From Pseudomonas indica NBRC 103045 (GTDB lineage Bacteria > Pseudomonadota > Gammaproteobacteria > Pseudomonadales > Pseudomonadaceae), in the NCBI RefSeq assembly GCF_002091635.1, contig NZ_BDAC01000001.1:310001-374000 (forward strand): DNA of 64,000 nucleotides, written 5' to 3'. Numbering within the stretch: position 1 is the stretch's first letter; the number at the start of each line of letters is the position of its first letter. The notes beneath the pieces are model-generated. The model ran no database searches. It was given only the letters and a program-made list of their open reading frames with translations, and was not told the DNA's origin. Below are positions 1 to 8,540 of the stretch, piece by piece. Made by a program: the position numbers and the translations under genes.

Positions 1-845
<845 letters not shown>

Positions 846-991
846 AAATGATTAAGGTATGAGGGAATAAGAAAGCGTTGAGCTTGGGAAGCCGCGCCGC
901 AAGGAATGGCGACAGGATCGCTGTACTTATTCGAAGAGGGTGCGTTGGCGACGGCATGCAGAGGGCGGCGGAAGGAACCGCTGCAGGCCCG

Positions 992-1020
992 AATGTAACA
1001 CCGGAGCAACGGAGCGTCTA
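992..1020 (-). promoter_or_regulatory. Putative sigma-70 promoter of rho
   Basis: On the minus strand TAGACG (1015-1020) and TACATT (992-997) are separated by exactly 17 nt, each matching four or more bases of the -35 and -10 consensus. Transcription would start near 985, leaving a leader of about 140 nt before the rho ATG. A long rho leader fits the autogenous control known for this gene. This is inferred from pattern only. Confidence 0.4.
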
Positions 1021-1034
1021 GTCTCGCGCCAAAG

Positions 1035-1066
1035 AAAAAACCCCGCGCAAAGGCGGGGCTTTTTTC
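1035..1066 (-). terminator. Intrinsic terminator of trxA (bidirectional form)
   Basis: A CCCCGC/GCGGGG stem with a short loop is flanked by an A-tract on one side and a T-tract on the other. It lies immediately after the trxA stop codon. Read on the minus strand it is a classic stem plus U-run terminator, and it separates trxA from rho. Confidence 0.9.
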
Positions 1067-1075
1067 GCACAGCAA

Positions 1076-1402
1076 TCAGATGTTGCTGTCGAGGAAGGCG
1101 GCCAACTGGGACTTGGACAGGGCGCCCACCTTGGTGGCTTCGACGTTGCCGCTCTTGAACAGCATCAGCGTCGGGATGCCGCGCACGCCGTACTTCGGCG
1201 GGGTTTCCTGGTTCTCGTCGATGTTCAGCTTGCAGACCTTCAGCTTGCCTTGATAGTCCTTGGCGATTTCGTCCAGGACCGGGGCGATCATCTTGCACGG
1301 GCCACACCACTCAGCCCAGTAGTCGACCAGCACCGGACCATCGGCCTTGAGCACGTCCTGCTCGAAGCTGGCGTCGCTGACGTTGGTGATGAATTCGCTC
1401 AT
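1076..1402 (-). CDS. trxA: Thioredoxin 1
   Basis: This is a cytosolic dithiol oxidoreductase of 108 residues, the normal thioredoxin length. The active site WCGPC covers residues 32-36 (catalytic Cys33 and Cys36), preceded by [10 protein letters not shown] and followed by the cis-proline region GIPTLMLF. It reduces ribonucleotide reductase, methionine sulfoxide reductases and other targets with thioredoxin reductase. The start has GGAG seven bases upstream. It is monocistronic, with its own terminator before rho. In PAO1, as I recall, ppx lies on its other side; here a GntR/ABC/BCCT block intervenes. Confidence 0.97.
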   Translation of the reverse strand: MSEFITNVSDASFEQDVLKADGPVLVDYWAEWCGPCKMIAPVLDEIAKDYQGKLKVCKLNIDENQETPPKYGVRGIPTLMLFKSGNVEATKVGALSKSQLAAFLDSNI

Positions 1403-1440
1403 GGAAATTCTCCGTGGTTCGGATGCAAAAAGTGAAAGCC

Positions 1441-1446
1441 ATCATA
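1441..1446 (-). promoter_or_regulatory. Putative -10 element of trxA
   Basis: TATGAT on the minus strand lies about 39 nt upstream of the trxA start. No good -35 hexamer stands at 16-18 nt, only TTTCGG or TTCGGT. The -10 alone supports a short leader for trxA. Confidence 0.33.
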
Positions 1447-1522
1447 GCCCGGCTTGATCGCGACCGAAAGCGTCGGGCGATTGAGCCTTTCTATCGTCTG
1501 ATTAGAAGCCTGCCCACCCCAT

Positions 1523-2230
1523 TCAGTTTCCCGGAGTGCCGAATGCGATCCCGGTACGTAGCGCCGCAGCGCGGATGTGCTCTTCCATAGCCTTGCGTGC
1601 CGTGCCCGCGGCGTGCCGTGCCAGTCCACGCAGGATTTTGCGGTGCTCCTGCCAGGTCTCCATTGCCCGCTCCGGGCGAATGAACGGCAGTTTCTGGCTT
1701 TCCAGGAAAATCTCTTCACTGGCGGTGACGATCCCGAGGATCGCCTGATTGCCACCGGCCTGGAGAATATGCCGGTGAAAGGCGAAATCCAGTTGCGCCG
1801 CCTTTTCGAAATCCCCTCCGCGCAACTCCAGGCGCATCGCCTCGACGTTGTCTTCCAGGGCATCCAGGTCGTCGGCGGTCAGGGCCAACGCGGCGAGCCC
1901 GGTGGCGAAGCCCTCCAGGGCGAAGCGCAACTGGAAAGTATCGGCGGCGGATATTCGCTCGGCGAACGGCCAAGTGAACCCACCGGAGACGTCGCGGCGC
2001 GCCTCCTGCCCTTGAACGAATACGCCCTTTCCAGGCTGGACGCTGATCACCCCCAAGGCACTGAGGGAAGACAATGCCTCACGCAACGAAGCCCGGCTGA
2101 CGCCCAGTCGCTCCGCCAGTTCGCGCTGGGAAGGCAGTGCATCCCCGGCACGATAGCCGCCTTCGTCGATCAGCTTGCGGATCGCATGCAGCGCGTAGGC
2201 GGGGACAGCACGGGGGGCGGTCGGCAGCAT
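1523..2230 (-). CDS. FadR-subfamily GntR transcriptional regulator
   Basis: This 235-residue DNA-binding repressor has an N-terminal winged helix (SQRELAERLGVSRASLREALSSL, about 34-56, then GKGVFV) and a C-terminal FCD ligand domain. The FCD domain carries the metal/ligand motif DFAFHRHIL near residue 148 and a late EHI histidine. GTG (2233) and ATG (2230) are adjacent; the ATG is preferred. No strong Shine-Dalgarno is present because an operator-like palindrome covers that position. It is divergent from the ABC importer genes, so it most likely controls them and itself. The effector is probably a carboxylate or amino acid, but this cannot be read from the sequence. Confidence 0.85.
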   Translation of the reverse strand: MLPTAPRAVPAYALHAIRKLIDEGGYRAGDALPSQRELAERLGVSRASLREALSSLSALGVISVQPGKGVFVQGQEARRDVSGGFTWPFAERISAADTFQLRFALEGFATGLAALALTADDLDALEDNVEAMRLELRGGDFEKAAQLDFAFHRHILQAGGNQAILGIVTASEEIFLESQKLPFIRPERAMETWQEHRKILRGLARHAAGTARKAMEEHIRAAALRTGIAFGTPGN

Positions 2231-2247
2231 CACTGTTCAGGCCAGTC
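2231..2247. promoter_or_regulatory. FadR-type operator copy 1, at the regulator start
   Basis: CACTGTTCAGGCCAGTC closely resembles the FadR-family consensus AACTGGTCnGACCAGTT. It sits directly on the translation start region of the GntR gene. It is a near-repeat of the site at 2377-2393. Autoregulation is inferred. Confidence 0.5.
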
Positions 2248-2376
2248 AGTCCAGGGGCTGGCCCTTTTTAAGGCCAGGACGGGGGGTAGGGCAAGCGACT
2301 CCCCCTTTTGGCGCACCACTCGAGACCACGCACCAGAGACGGGCATCGCCTTGGTAGGCCAGGCCACAGACCATTC

Positions 2377-2393
2377 AACTGTTCAGACCAGTA
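2377..2393. promoter_or_regulatory. FadR-type operator copy 2, upstream of the ABC importer
   Basis: AACTGTTCAGACCAGTA matches the FadR-type consensus AACTGGTCnGACCAGTT at all but two defined positions. It shares the core CTGTTCAG(A/G)CCAGT with the site at 2231-2247. It lies between the divergent regulator and importer genes, 117 nt before the importer's first start codon. Confidence 0.55.
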
Positions 2394-2444
2394 AGACCTT
2401 GTTTAGCCGATAAAAAGCCATCAGGGACTCGATTTTCCTGGCAC

Positions 2445-2460
2445 TGGCATGCGATCTGCA
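2445..2460 (+). promoter_or_regulatory. Possible sigma-54 promoter of the amino-acid importer
   Basis: TGGCATGCGATCTGCA has the invariant GG and GC dinucleotides separated by 10 nt. It agrees with TGGCACGnnnnTTGCW at all but two defined positions. The start site would fall near 2471, about 39 nt before the solute-binding protein gene. RpoN control of amino-acid uptake is common in Pseudomonas, but no enhancer-binding protein is encoded nearby. Confidence 0.38.
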
Positions 2461-2509
2461 AAAATCCGGAACACGATTTTTCATCCCAATCGTTCTCCGG
2501 AGACGCGCC

Positions 2510-3295
2510 ATGCTGAAAATCCGCAAAACCCTGTTCGCCGCCCTGCTGGTCACTCTGGGCCTCGGCCAGGCGCCGGCTCACGCCGATGCGCTGTCCGACG
2601 TGATCGAGCGCGGTGTGCTGAAAGTCGCCGTCCCGCAGGATTTCCCGCCGTTCGGCTCGGTCGGCCCGGACCTCAAGCCGCGCGGCCTGGACATCGACAC
2701 CGCGCAACTGATCGCCGACAGGCTCAAGGTCAAGCTCGAACTGACCCCGGTGAACAGCACCAACCGCATCCCCTTCCTCACCACCGGCAAGGTGGACCTG
2801 GTGATCTCCAGCCTCGGCAAGAATCCGGAGCGTGAGCAGGTGATCGATTTCAGCGCTGCCTATGCGCCCTTCTATCTCGGTGTGTTCGGCCCGGAAGACG
2901 CCGAGCTGAAGGACATCGCCGATCTCGCCGGCAAAACCGTCAGCGTCACCCGCGGATCGGTGGAAGACATCGAGCTGTCCAAGGTCGCCCCGCAAGGCGC
3001 CACCATCAAGCGCTTCGAGGATAACAACTCGACCATCGCCGCCTATCTTTCCGGCCAGGTCGATCTGATTGCAAGCGGCAACGTGGTGATGGCCGCCATC
3101 GCCGAGCGCAACCCGACGCGCGTGCCAGTGATGAAGCTGAACCTGAAGAACTCGCCCGCTTACATCGGCCTGAACAAGGGCCAGCCGGGACTGCAGGCCA
3201 GGCTCAACGAAATCCTCGCCACCGCCAAGACCGACGGCAGCCTCAACGACATCGCCGAGAAATGGCTGAAGCAGCCGCTGCCGACCGACCTCTGA
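2510..3295 (+). CDS. Amino-acid ABC transporter periplasmic substrate-binding protein
   Basis: The 261-residue product has a cleavable signal peptide (KIRKTLFAALLVTLGLGQAP, cut near AHA-DA) and a family 3 solute-binding fold. Typical segments are GVLKVAVPQDFPPFG, LDIDTAQLIADRLKVKLE and LVISSLGKNPEREQVIDFS. It captures a polar amino acid or a related compound in the periplasm and delivers it to the two permeases encoded next. The start has GGAG about eight bases upstream. The likely specificity class is polar amino acids (PAAT); the exact ligand is unknown. Confidence 0.88.
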   Translation: MLKIRKTLFAALLVTLGLGQAPAHADALSDVIERGVLKVAVPQDFPPFGSVGPDLKPRGLDIDTAQLIADRLKVKLELTPVNSTNRIPFLTTGKVDLVISSLGKNPEREQVIDFSAAYAPFYLGVFGPEDAELKDIADLAGKTVSVTRGSVEDIELSKVAPQGATIKRFEDNNSTIAAYLSGQVDLIASGNVVMAAIAERNPTRVPVMKLNLKNSPAYIGLNKGQPGLQARLNEILATAKTDGSLNDIAEKWLKQPLPTDL

Positions 3296-3308
3296 GCGCG
3301 CGCCGACG

Positions 3309-3974
3309 ATGGCTTACCAGTTCGATTTCGCCCCGGTGCTGCAACAGGCCGACCTGTTGTTGCGCGGGGCCTGGTTCACCTTGGAACTGACGGTGATCGG
3401 CACCCTGTTCGGCGTCGGTCTCGGCGTGGTCGGCGCCGTGCTGCGCGCCTGGCGCATCCGGCCCTTCGACCGGCTGTTCGGCGTGTATGTCGAGCTGATC
3501 CGCAACACGCCGTTCCTGGTCCAGCTGTTCTTCATCTTTTTCGGCCTGCCGTCCCTGGGCATTCGCCTGAGCGAATGGCAGGCAGCGGTGCTGGCGATGG
3601 TGGTGAACCTCGGCGCCTACTCCACCGAGATCATCCGTGCTGGCATCCAGGCGATTCCCCGTGGCCAGTTGGAGGCGGCCGCCGCCCTGGCGATGAACCG
3701 CTTCGAGGCGTTCCGCTACGTGGTCCTGCGCCCGGCCCTGGCCACCGTATGGCCGGCGCTGTCGAGCCAGATCGTGATCGTCATGCTGGGTTCGGCGGTG
3801 TGCTCGCAGATTGCCGCGGAAGAACTCAGCTTCGCCGCCAACTTCATCCAGTCGCGTAATTTCCGCGCCTTCGAGACCTACCTGCTGACCACGCTGCTCT
3901 ACCTGTCGATGGCCTTGCTGCTGCGCCAGGTGCTGGCCTGGGCCGGACGGCGCCTCGTCGTGAGGAGAGGCTGA
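3309..3974 (+). CDS. Polar amino-acid ABC transporter permease 1
   Basis: This 221-residue inner-membrane permease is of the HisM/GlnP type. Transmembrane segments begin near residue 18, and the ATPase-contact EAA loop is recognisable as EAAAALAMNRFEAFRYVVLRPAL (about 120-143). The motif ELIRNTPFLVQLFFIFFGLP (about 62-81) is characteristic of the PAAT family. It begins 13 nt after the binding-protein stop and its stop codon overlaps the next start (TGATG), so the two permeases are translationally coupled. Confidence 0.9.
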   Translation: MAYQFDFAPVLQQADLLLRGAWFTLELTVIGTLFGVGLGVVGAVLRAWRIRPFDRLFGVYVELIRNTPFLVQLFFIFFGLPSLGIRLSEWQAAVLAMVVNLGAYSTEIIRAGIQAIPRGQLEAAAALAMNRFEAFRYVVLRPALATVWPALSSQIVIVMLGSAVCSQIAAEELSFAANFIQSRNFRAFETYLLTTLLYLSMALLLRQVLAWAGRRLVVRRG

Positions 3975-4621
3975 TGGATTTCACTTTCTGGGACATCGCC
4001 CGCAACCTGCTGGTCGGCCTGCAATGGACCCTGCTGCTCTCGTTGCTGGCTTTCGTCTGCGGCGGCCTCATCGGCCTTCTGCTGCTCACCGCCCGGATCG
4101 CTCCGCAACCCGCCCTGCGGGGCTTCGCCCGGATCTACATCGAGGTATTCCAGGGCACGCCGCTACTGATGCAGTTGTTCCTGGTCTTCTTCGGCGTCGC
4201 CCTGCTCGGCATCGACGTCTCGCCCTGGCTGGCCGCCGCTCTGTCGCTGACGCTGTTCACCAGCGCCTTCCTCGCCGAAATCTGGCGCGGCTGCGTGGAA
4301 GCGATTCCGCGCGGGCAATGGGAAGCCTCGGCCAGCCTGGCGCTGAACCGCTTCGAGCAGTTGCGCTATGTGATCCTGCCGCAAGCGCTGCGTATCGCCG
4401 TGCCGCCCACCGTCGGGTTCTCCGTACAGGTGGTCAAGGGCACGGCCGTCACCTCGATCATCGGCTTCGCCGAGCTGACCAAGACCGGCGGCATGCTGGC
4501 CAACGCCACCTTCAAGCCGTTCCTGGTCTATGGCCTGGTGGCCCTCGGCTATTTCCTCCTCTGCTATCCCCTCTCGCTCAGTGCGCGCTATCTGGAAAGG
4601 AGGCTACATGTCACTGCTTAG
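3974..4621 (+). CDS. Polar amino-acid ABC transporter permease 2
   Basis: This is a second, paralogous permease of 215 residues that would form the heterodimeric channel with the preceding product. It carries IYIEVFQGTPLLMQLFLVFF (about 57-76) and the EAA loop EASASLALNRFEQLRYVILPQALR (about 116-139). About five hydrophobic segments are visible. The 3' end overlaps the ATPase start by 14 nt, indicating coupled translation. Confidence 0.9.
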   Translation: MDFTFWDIARNLLVGLQWTLLLSLLAFVCGGLIGLLLLTARIAPQPALRGFARIYIEVFQGTPLLMQLFLVFFGVALLGIDVSPWLAAALSLTLFTSAFLAEIWRGCVEAIPRGQWEASASLALNRFEQLRYVILPQALRIAVPPTVGFSVQVVKGTAVTSIIGFAELTKTGGMLANATFKPFLVYGLVALGYFLLCYPLSLSARYLERRLHVTA

Positions 4622-5336
4622 GATTTCCGCCCTGCACAAGTACTACGGCGAGCATCATGTGCTCAAAGGCATCGACCTCGACATCGAGGAGGGCGAAGTG
4701 GTCGCCATCATCGGCCGCAGCGGTTCGGGCAAGAGCACCCTGCTGCGTACCCTCAATGGCCTGGAGGGGATCGACGATGGCGTGATCGAAGTCGACGGCG
4801 AATACCTCGACGCCCAGCGCGCCGACCTGCGCAGCCTGCGGCAGAAGGTTGGCATGGTGTTCCAGCAGTTCAACCTGTTCCCGCACCTGTCGGTGGGCGA
4901 GAACGTCATGCTCGCGCCGCAGGTGGTGAAGAAGATGCCCCGCGCCGAAGCCCAGCGCCTCGCCCGGCGCATGCTGGAGCGGGTCGGCCTGGTAGAGAAG
5001 TTCGACGCCTTTCCCGACCGCCTCTCCGGTGGCCAGCAGCAGCGCGTGGCGATTGCCCGCGCCCTGGCCATGTCGCCGAGGATGCTGCTCTGCGACGAGA
5101 TCACTTCGGCGCTCGATCCCGAGCTGGTCAACGAGGTGCTGGCGGTGGTGCGCCAGCTCGCCGACGAAGGCATGACCTTGGTGATGGTCACCCACGAAAT
5201 GCGTTTCGCCCGCGAAGTCGGCGACAAGCTGGTGTTCATGCACCAGGGCAAGGTGCACGAATCCGGACCGCCCGCGGAACTGTTCGCCAATCCGCGGACA
5301 CCCGAACTGGCGCAGTTCATCGGCTCGGTGAACTGA
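4608..5336 (+). CDS. Polar amino-acid ABC transporter ATP-binding protein
   Basis: This 242-residue ATPase energises the importer. It has Walker A GRSGSGKST (about 37-45), the Q-loop VFQQFNLFPHLSV, the signature LSGGQQQRVAIARALA, Walker B MLLCDEI and the H-loop VMVTHEM. The start at 4608 (MSLLRISALHKYYG) is chosen because GGAAAGGAGG precedes it; a longer in-frame extension to 4530 lies inside the upstream permease gene. It closes the importer operon, and its stop faces the BCCT gene three bases away. Confidence 0.93.
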   Translation: MSLLRISALHKYYGEHHVLKGIDLDIEEGEVVAIIGRSGSGKSTLLRTLNGLEGIDDGVIEVDGEYLDAQRADLRSLRQKVGMVFQQFNLFPHLSVGENVMLAPQVVKKMPRAEAQRLARRMLERVGLVEKFDAFPDRLSGGQQQRVAIARALAMSPRMLLCDEITSALDPELVNEVLAVVRQLADEGMTLVMVTHEMRFAREVGDKLVFMHQGKVHESGPPAELFANPRTPELAQFIGSVN

Positions 5337-5339
5337 GCC

Positions 5340-6902
5340 TCAGGCCGACTTCGAGGACCCGCCTGCCAGCGGCGCGCTCGGCAACGGCAGGTCTTCGCGC
5401 AGGGCCTTGTTCAGGCTGAACAGCATCAACCAGAGGATCGCGGCGAACGGCAGGCCGGTACTGATCGCCGCCGTCTGCAAGGCGCTCAACCCGCCGCCCA
5501 ACAGCAGGACGGCCGCCACGCCCCCCGCACAAGACGACCAGAACACGCGCTGCCCGACCGGCGAATCCAACCGGCCGCCCGCCGTGATGGTGTCGATCAC
5601 CAGCGCCCCGGAGTCGGCGCTGGTCACGAAGAACACCACCACCAGCAGCATGGCCAACACACTGCTGATGCTGGCCAAGGGGTAATGCGCCAGCAGCGCG
5701 AAGAACGCCATGGAGACATCGGCCTGCACCGCCGCCTCGATTCCGCCGGCCCCGAACAGCTCCTCATACAGCGCCGCGCCACCGAAGGCGGTGATCCACA
5801 GGAAGGTCAGCAGCGTCGGGACCAGCAGGACGCCGAGCACGAACTCGCGCACCGTCCGGCCACGGGAAATCCGTGCAATGAACAAACCGACGAAGGGCGA
5901 CCAGGAAATCCACCAGGCCCAGTAGAACACCGTCCAGCCGGACTGCCAGGTGGAATCGGGACGGTAGGTCTCGGTCCAGGAACCGAGGCTCAGCAGGTTC
6001 TGCAGGTAATCGCCGGTGTTTTGCACGACGCCGGACAGAATGAACAGCGTCGGGCCGAGGGCGATGACGAACAGCAGCAGGCCGAGGGCCGCCCAGAGGT
6101 TGATCTGCGACAGCCACTTGATGCCCTTGTCCAGGCCGAGGGCCACCGACAGGGTGGCCAGCGCCGTGATGCCGGCCACCAGCCAGAGGTGTGCGGCGGT
6201 ATCCGGGACGAAACCCAGCAGCCCGCCCAAACCGGCCGCGACCTGGCTGACGCCGAGCCCCAGCGAGGTGGCGACGCCGAACAGCGTGGCGACCACCGCG
6301 ACGATATCGATCAGATGCCCCAGCGGGCCCTGGATATGATCGCCGAGCAGCGGCTGGAAAGCGGAGCGGATGGTCAGCGGCAAGCCACGGTTGTAGCTGA
6401 AATAGGCCAGCGTCAGCCCTACCAGGGCATAGACACCCCAGGCATGCAGCCCCCAGTGAAGGAAACTCAGCTCCATCGCTCTCTTGGCCGCCTCGATGCT
6501 GTGCCCCTCGATGCGCGGCGGCGAGGCGAAGTGATAGATCGGCTCGGCCACGCTCCAGAACACCAGGCCGATCCCCATGCCTGCCGAAAACAACATGGCG
6601 AACCAGGCGGCAAACCCGTAGTCCGGCCTGGCCTGGCTGCCGCCCAGGCGGATATGGGCGAAGCGGCTCAGGGCGAGGTAGAGCGAAAACAGCAGGAACG
6701 CCTGCACACTGAGAATGAAGAACCAGCCGAAGTTATGCGTGATCCCTTCCTTGATGGCGGCGAACGCCGCTTCGCTGGCGTGCAGATTGGTGAGCGTGGC
6801 CACCACGAAAAGCGTGACGACCAGCAGTGAACCGAAGAAAACCGGTGGATTCACAGTCTTAAAAGAACGAGACCCGAGGGCCTGCATGGATTGAACGGAC
6901 AA
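5340..6902 (-). CDS. BCCT-family transporter (choline/betaine/carnitine type)
   Basis: This inner-membrane secondary transporter of about 520 residues has roughly 12 hydrophobic segments. Diagnostic motifs are [18 protein letters not shown] and [20 protein letters not shown] with [11 protein letters not shown]. It lacks the long C-terminal osmosensory tail of E. coli BetT. A TTG at 6900-6902 is taken as start because AAGGAGG lies five bases before it. The ATG at 6917 would place that Shine-Dalgarno inside the coding sequence, and the ATG 15 nt downstream of the TTG is too far from it. The substrate is a quaternary amine or similar osmolyte and cannot be fixed from sequence alone. It is divergent from ppx. 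Confidence 0.85.
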   Translation of the reverse strand: MSVQSMQALGSRSFKTVNPPVFFGSLLVVTLFVVATLTNLHASEAAFAAIKEGITHNFGWFFILSVQAFLLFSLYLALSRFAHIRLGGSQARPDYGFAAWFAMLFSAGMGIGLVFWSVAEPIYHFASPPRIEGHSIEAAKRAMELSFLHWGLHAWGVYALVGLTLAYFSYNRGLPLTIRSAFQPLLGDHIQGPLGHLIDIVAVVATLFGVATSLGLGVSQVAAGLGGLLGFVPDTAAHLWLVAGITALATLSVALGLDKGIKWLSQINLWAALGLLLFVIALGPTLFILSGVVQNTGDYLQNLLSLGSWTETYRPDSTWQSGWTVFYWAWWISWSPFVGLFIARISRGRTVREFVLGVLLVPTLLTFLWITAFGGAALYEELFGAGGIEAAVQADVSMAFFALLAHYPLASISSVLAMLLVVVFFVTSADSGALVIDTITAGGRLDSPVGQRVFWSSCAGGVAAVLLLGGGLSALQTAAISTGLPFAAILWLMLFSLNKALREDLPLPSAPLAGGSSKSA

Positions 6903-7040
6903 ATCAACCTCCTTCATCCAATTGCGGCGCTCTATTATGACACAGGAAATCACAGGTTGCTGGCACGCCAGTACCACACTCCGCGTTGGCGTAAACGCCC
7001 TATCGTGGCAGGATGGCGCGGTTCCCAGCGAGACGCCGAT

Positions 7041-8540
7041 ATGCCCAAAGCAGCCGAGAATTTTCCCCTGATTGCCGCCATTGACCTTGGCTCGAACAGC
7101 TTCCACATGGTGTTGGCCAAACCCGATCAGAGCGAAATCCGCATCCTTGAGCGGCTCGGCGATAAGGTTCAGTTGGCAGCGGGTATCGACGAAGCGCGCA
7201 TGCTCAGCGAAGAGGCCATGCAACGCGGGCTCGACTGCCTGCGCCGCTTCGCCCAGCTAATCAACGGCATGCCCCAGGGTTCAGTGCGCATCGTCGGCAC
7301 CAATGCCCTGCGCGAAGCGCGCAACCGCAGCGAATTCATCCGCCGGGCAGAAGAACTCCTCGGCCATCCCGTCGAAGTCATCTCCGGTCGAGAAGAGGCG
7401 CGCCTGATCTACCTGGGCGTGTCCCATACCTACCCCAACACGCCCGGCAAGCGCCTGGTGGTGGACATCGGTGGCGGCAGCACCGAGTTCATCATCGGCC
7501 AGCGCTTCGAATCGCTGCTGCGCGAGAGCCTGCAGATGGGCTGCGTCAGCTACACCCAGCGCTACTTCCGCGACGGCAAGATCACCGCCGCGCGCTATGC
7601 CCAGGCCTATACCGCCGCCCGTCTCGAGCTGATGGGCATCGAGCAGAGCCTGCGCCGCCTCGGCTGGCAGGAATCGGTGGGGGCGTCCGGCACCATCCGT
7701 GCCGTCGGGCTGGCCATCAAGAGCGGCGGCCATGGCAACGGCGAGGTCAACGCCGAAGGCCTGGCCTGGCTGAAGCGCAAGCTGCTCAAGCTGGGCGAAG
7801 TCGAGAAGCTGGACATGGAGGGCATCAAGCCCGACCGTCGCGCCATCTTCCCGGCCGGCCTGGCCATCCTCGAGGCGATCTTCGATGCGCTGGAGCTGCA
7901 ACAGATGGCGCATTCCGAGGGTGCCCTGCGCGAAGGCGTGCTCTATGACCTGCTCGGCCGCCATCACCACGAAGATGTCCGCGAACGCACCCTGAGTTCG
8001 TTCATGGAGCGCTACCACGTGGACGTCGAGCAGGCGGCACGGGTCGAGGCCAAGGCACTGTCCGCCCTGGATAAGGTCGCCGATGCCTGGGAACTGAACG
8101 AAGACTGGCACCGCGAGCTGCTGAGCTGGGCGGCACGGGTGCACGAGGTGGGCCTGGATATCGCCCACTACCACTACCACAAGCACGGCGCCTACCTGAT
8201 CGAGCATTCCGATCTGGCCGGCTTCTCGCGCCAGGACCAGCAGATGCTGTCACTGCTGGTACGCGGCCACCGACGCAACATCCCCCAGGACAAACTCGCC
8301 GAGTTCGGCGCCGACGGCATCAAGCTGGTACGCCTCTGCGTCCTGCTGCGCTTCGCCATCCTGTTCCATCACATCCGCGGCACCCAGGAAATGCCCCAGG
8401 TGCAACTGAAGGCCGGGCCGCAGAGCCTGGACATCCAGTTCCCCGAAGGCTGGCTGGCCGCCAACCCGCTGACCCAGGCCGACTTCGAGCAGGAAGCCGA
8501 GTGGCTCAAGCGGATCGACTTCACCCTCAGCGTACGCTGA
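7041..8540 (+). CDS. ppx: Exopolyphosphatase
   Basis: Ppx hydrolyses terminal phosphate from polyphosphate (and pppGpp in related enzymes). The 499-residue product shows the ASKHA-fold phosphate loops: [16 protein letters not shown] (about 13-28) and [15 protein letters not shown] (about 139-153). A C-terminal HD-like region follows ([20 protein letters not shown]). The start at 7041 ([20 protein letters not shown]) gives the family length; the longer in-frame extension runs into the BCCT promoter region. It is convergent with ppk, and the two 3' ends overlap by 14 nt. Confidence 0.96.
   Translation: MPKAAENFPLIAAIDLGSNSFHMVLAKPDQSEIRILERLGDKVQLAAGIDEARMLSEEAMQRGLDCLRRFAQLINGMPQGSVRIVGTNALREARNRSEFIRRAEELLGHPVEVISGREEARLIYLGVSHTYPNTPGKRLVVDIGGGSTEFIIGQRFESLLRESLQMGCVSYTQRYFRDGKITAARYAQAYTAARLELMGIEQSLRRLGWQESVGASGTIRAVGLAIKSGGHGNGEVNAEGLAWLKRKLLKLGEVEKLDMEGIKPDRRAIFPAGLAILEAIFDALELQQMAHSEGALREGVLYDLLGRHHHEDVRERTLSSFMERYHVDVEQAARVEAKALSALDKVADAWELNEDWHRELLSWAARVHEVGLDIAHYHYHKHGAYLIEHSDLAGFSRQDQQMLSLLVRGHRRNIPQDKLAEFGADGIKLVRLCVLLRFAILFHHIRGTQEMPQVQLKAGPQSLDIQFPEGWLAANPLTQADFEQEAEWLKRIDFTLSVR

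Noticed and set aside
2439-2454. Second sigma-54-like match TGGCAC...TGC overlapping the reported one
   Set aside because: The GG and GC are one base too close (9 nt apart), so only the box at 2445-2460 has the right geometry.
5685-6830. A 381-codon plus-strand open frame
   Set aside because: It is antisense to the BCCT transporter, which shows clear family motifs; the shadow has a low-complexity Gln/Arg/Gly composition.
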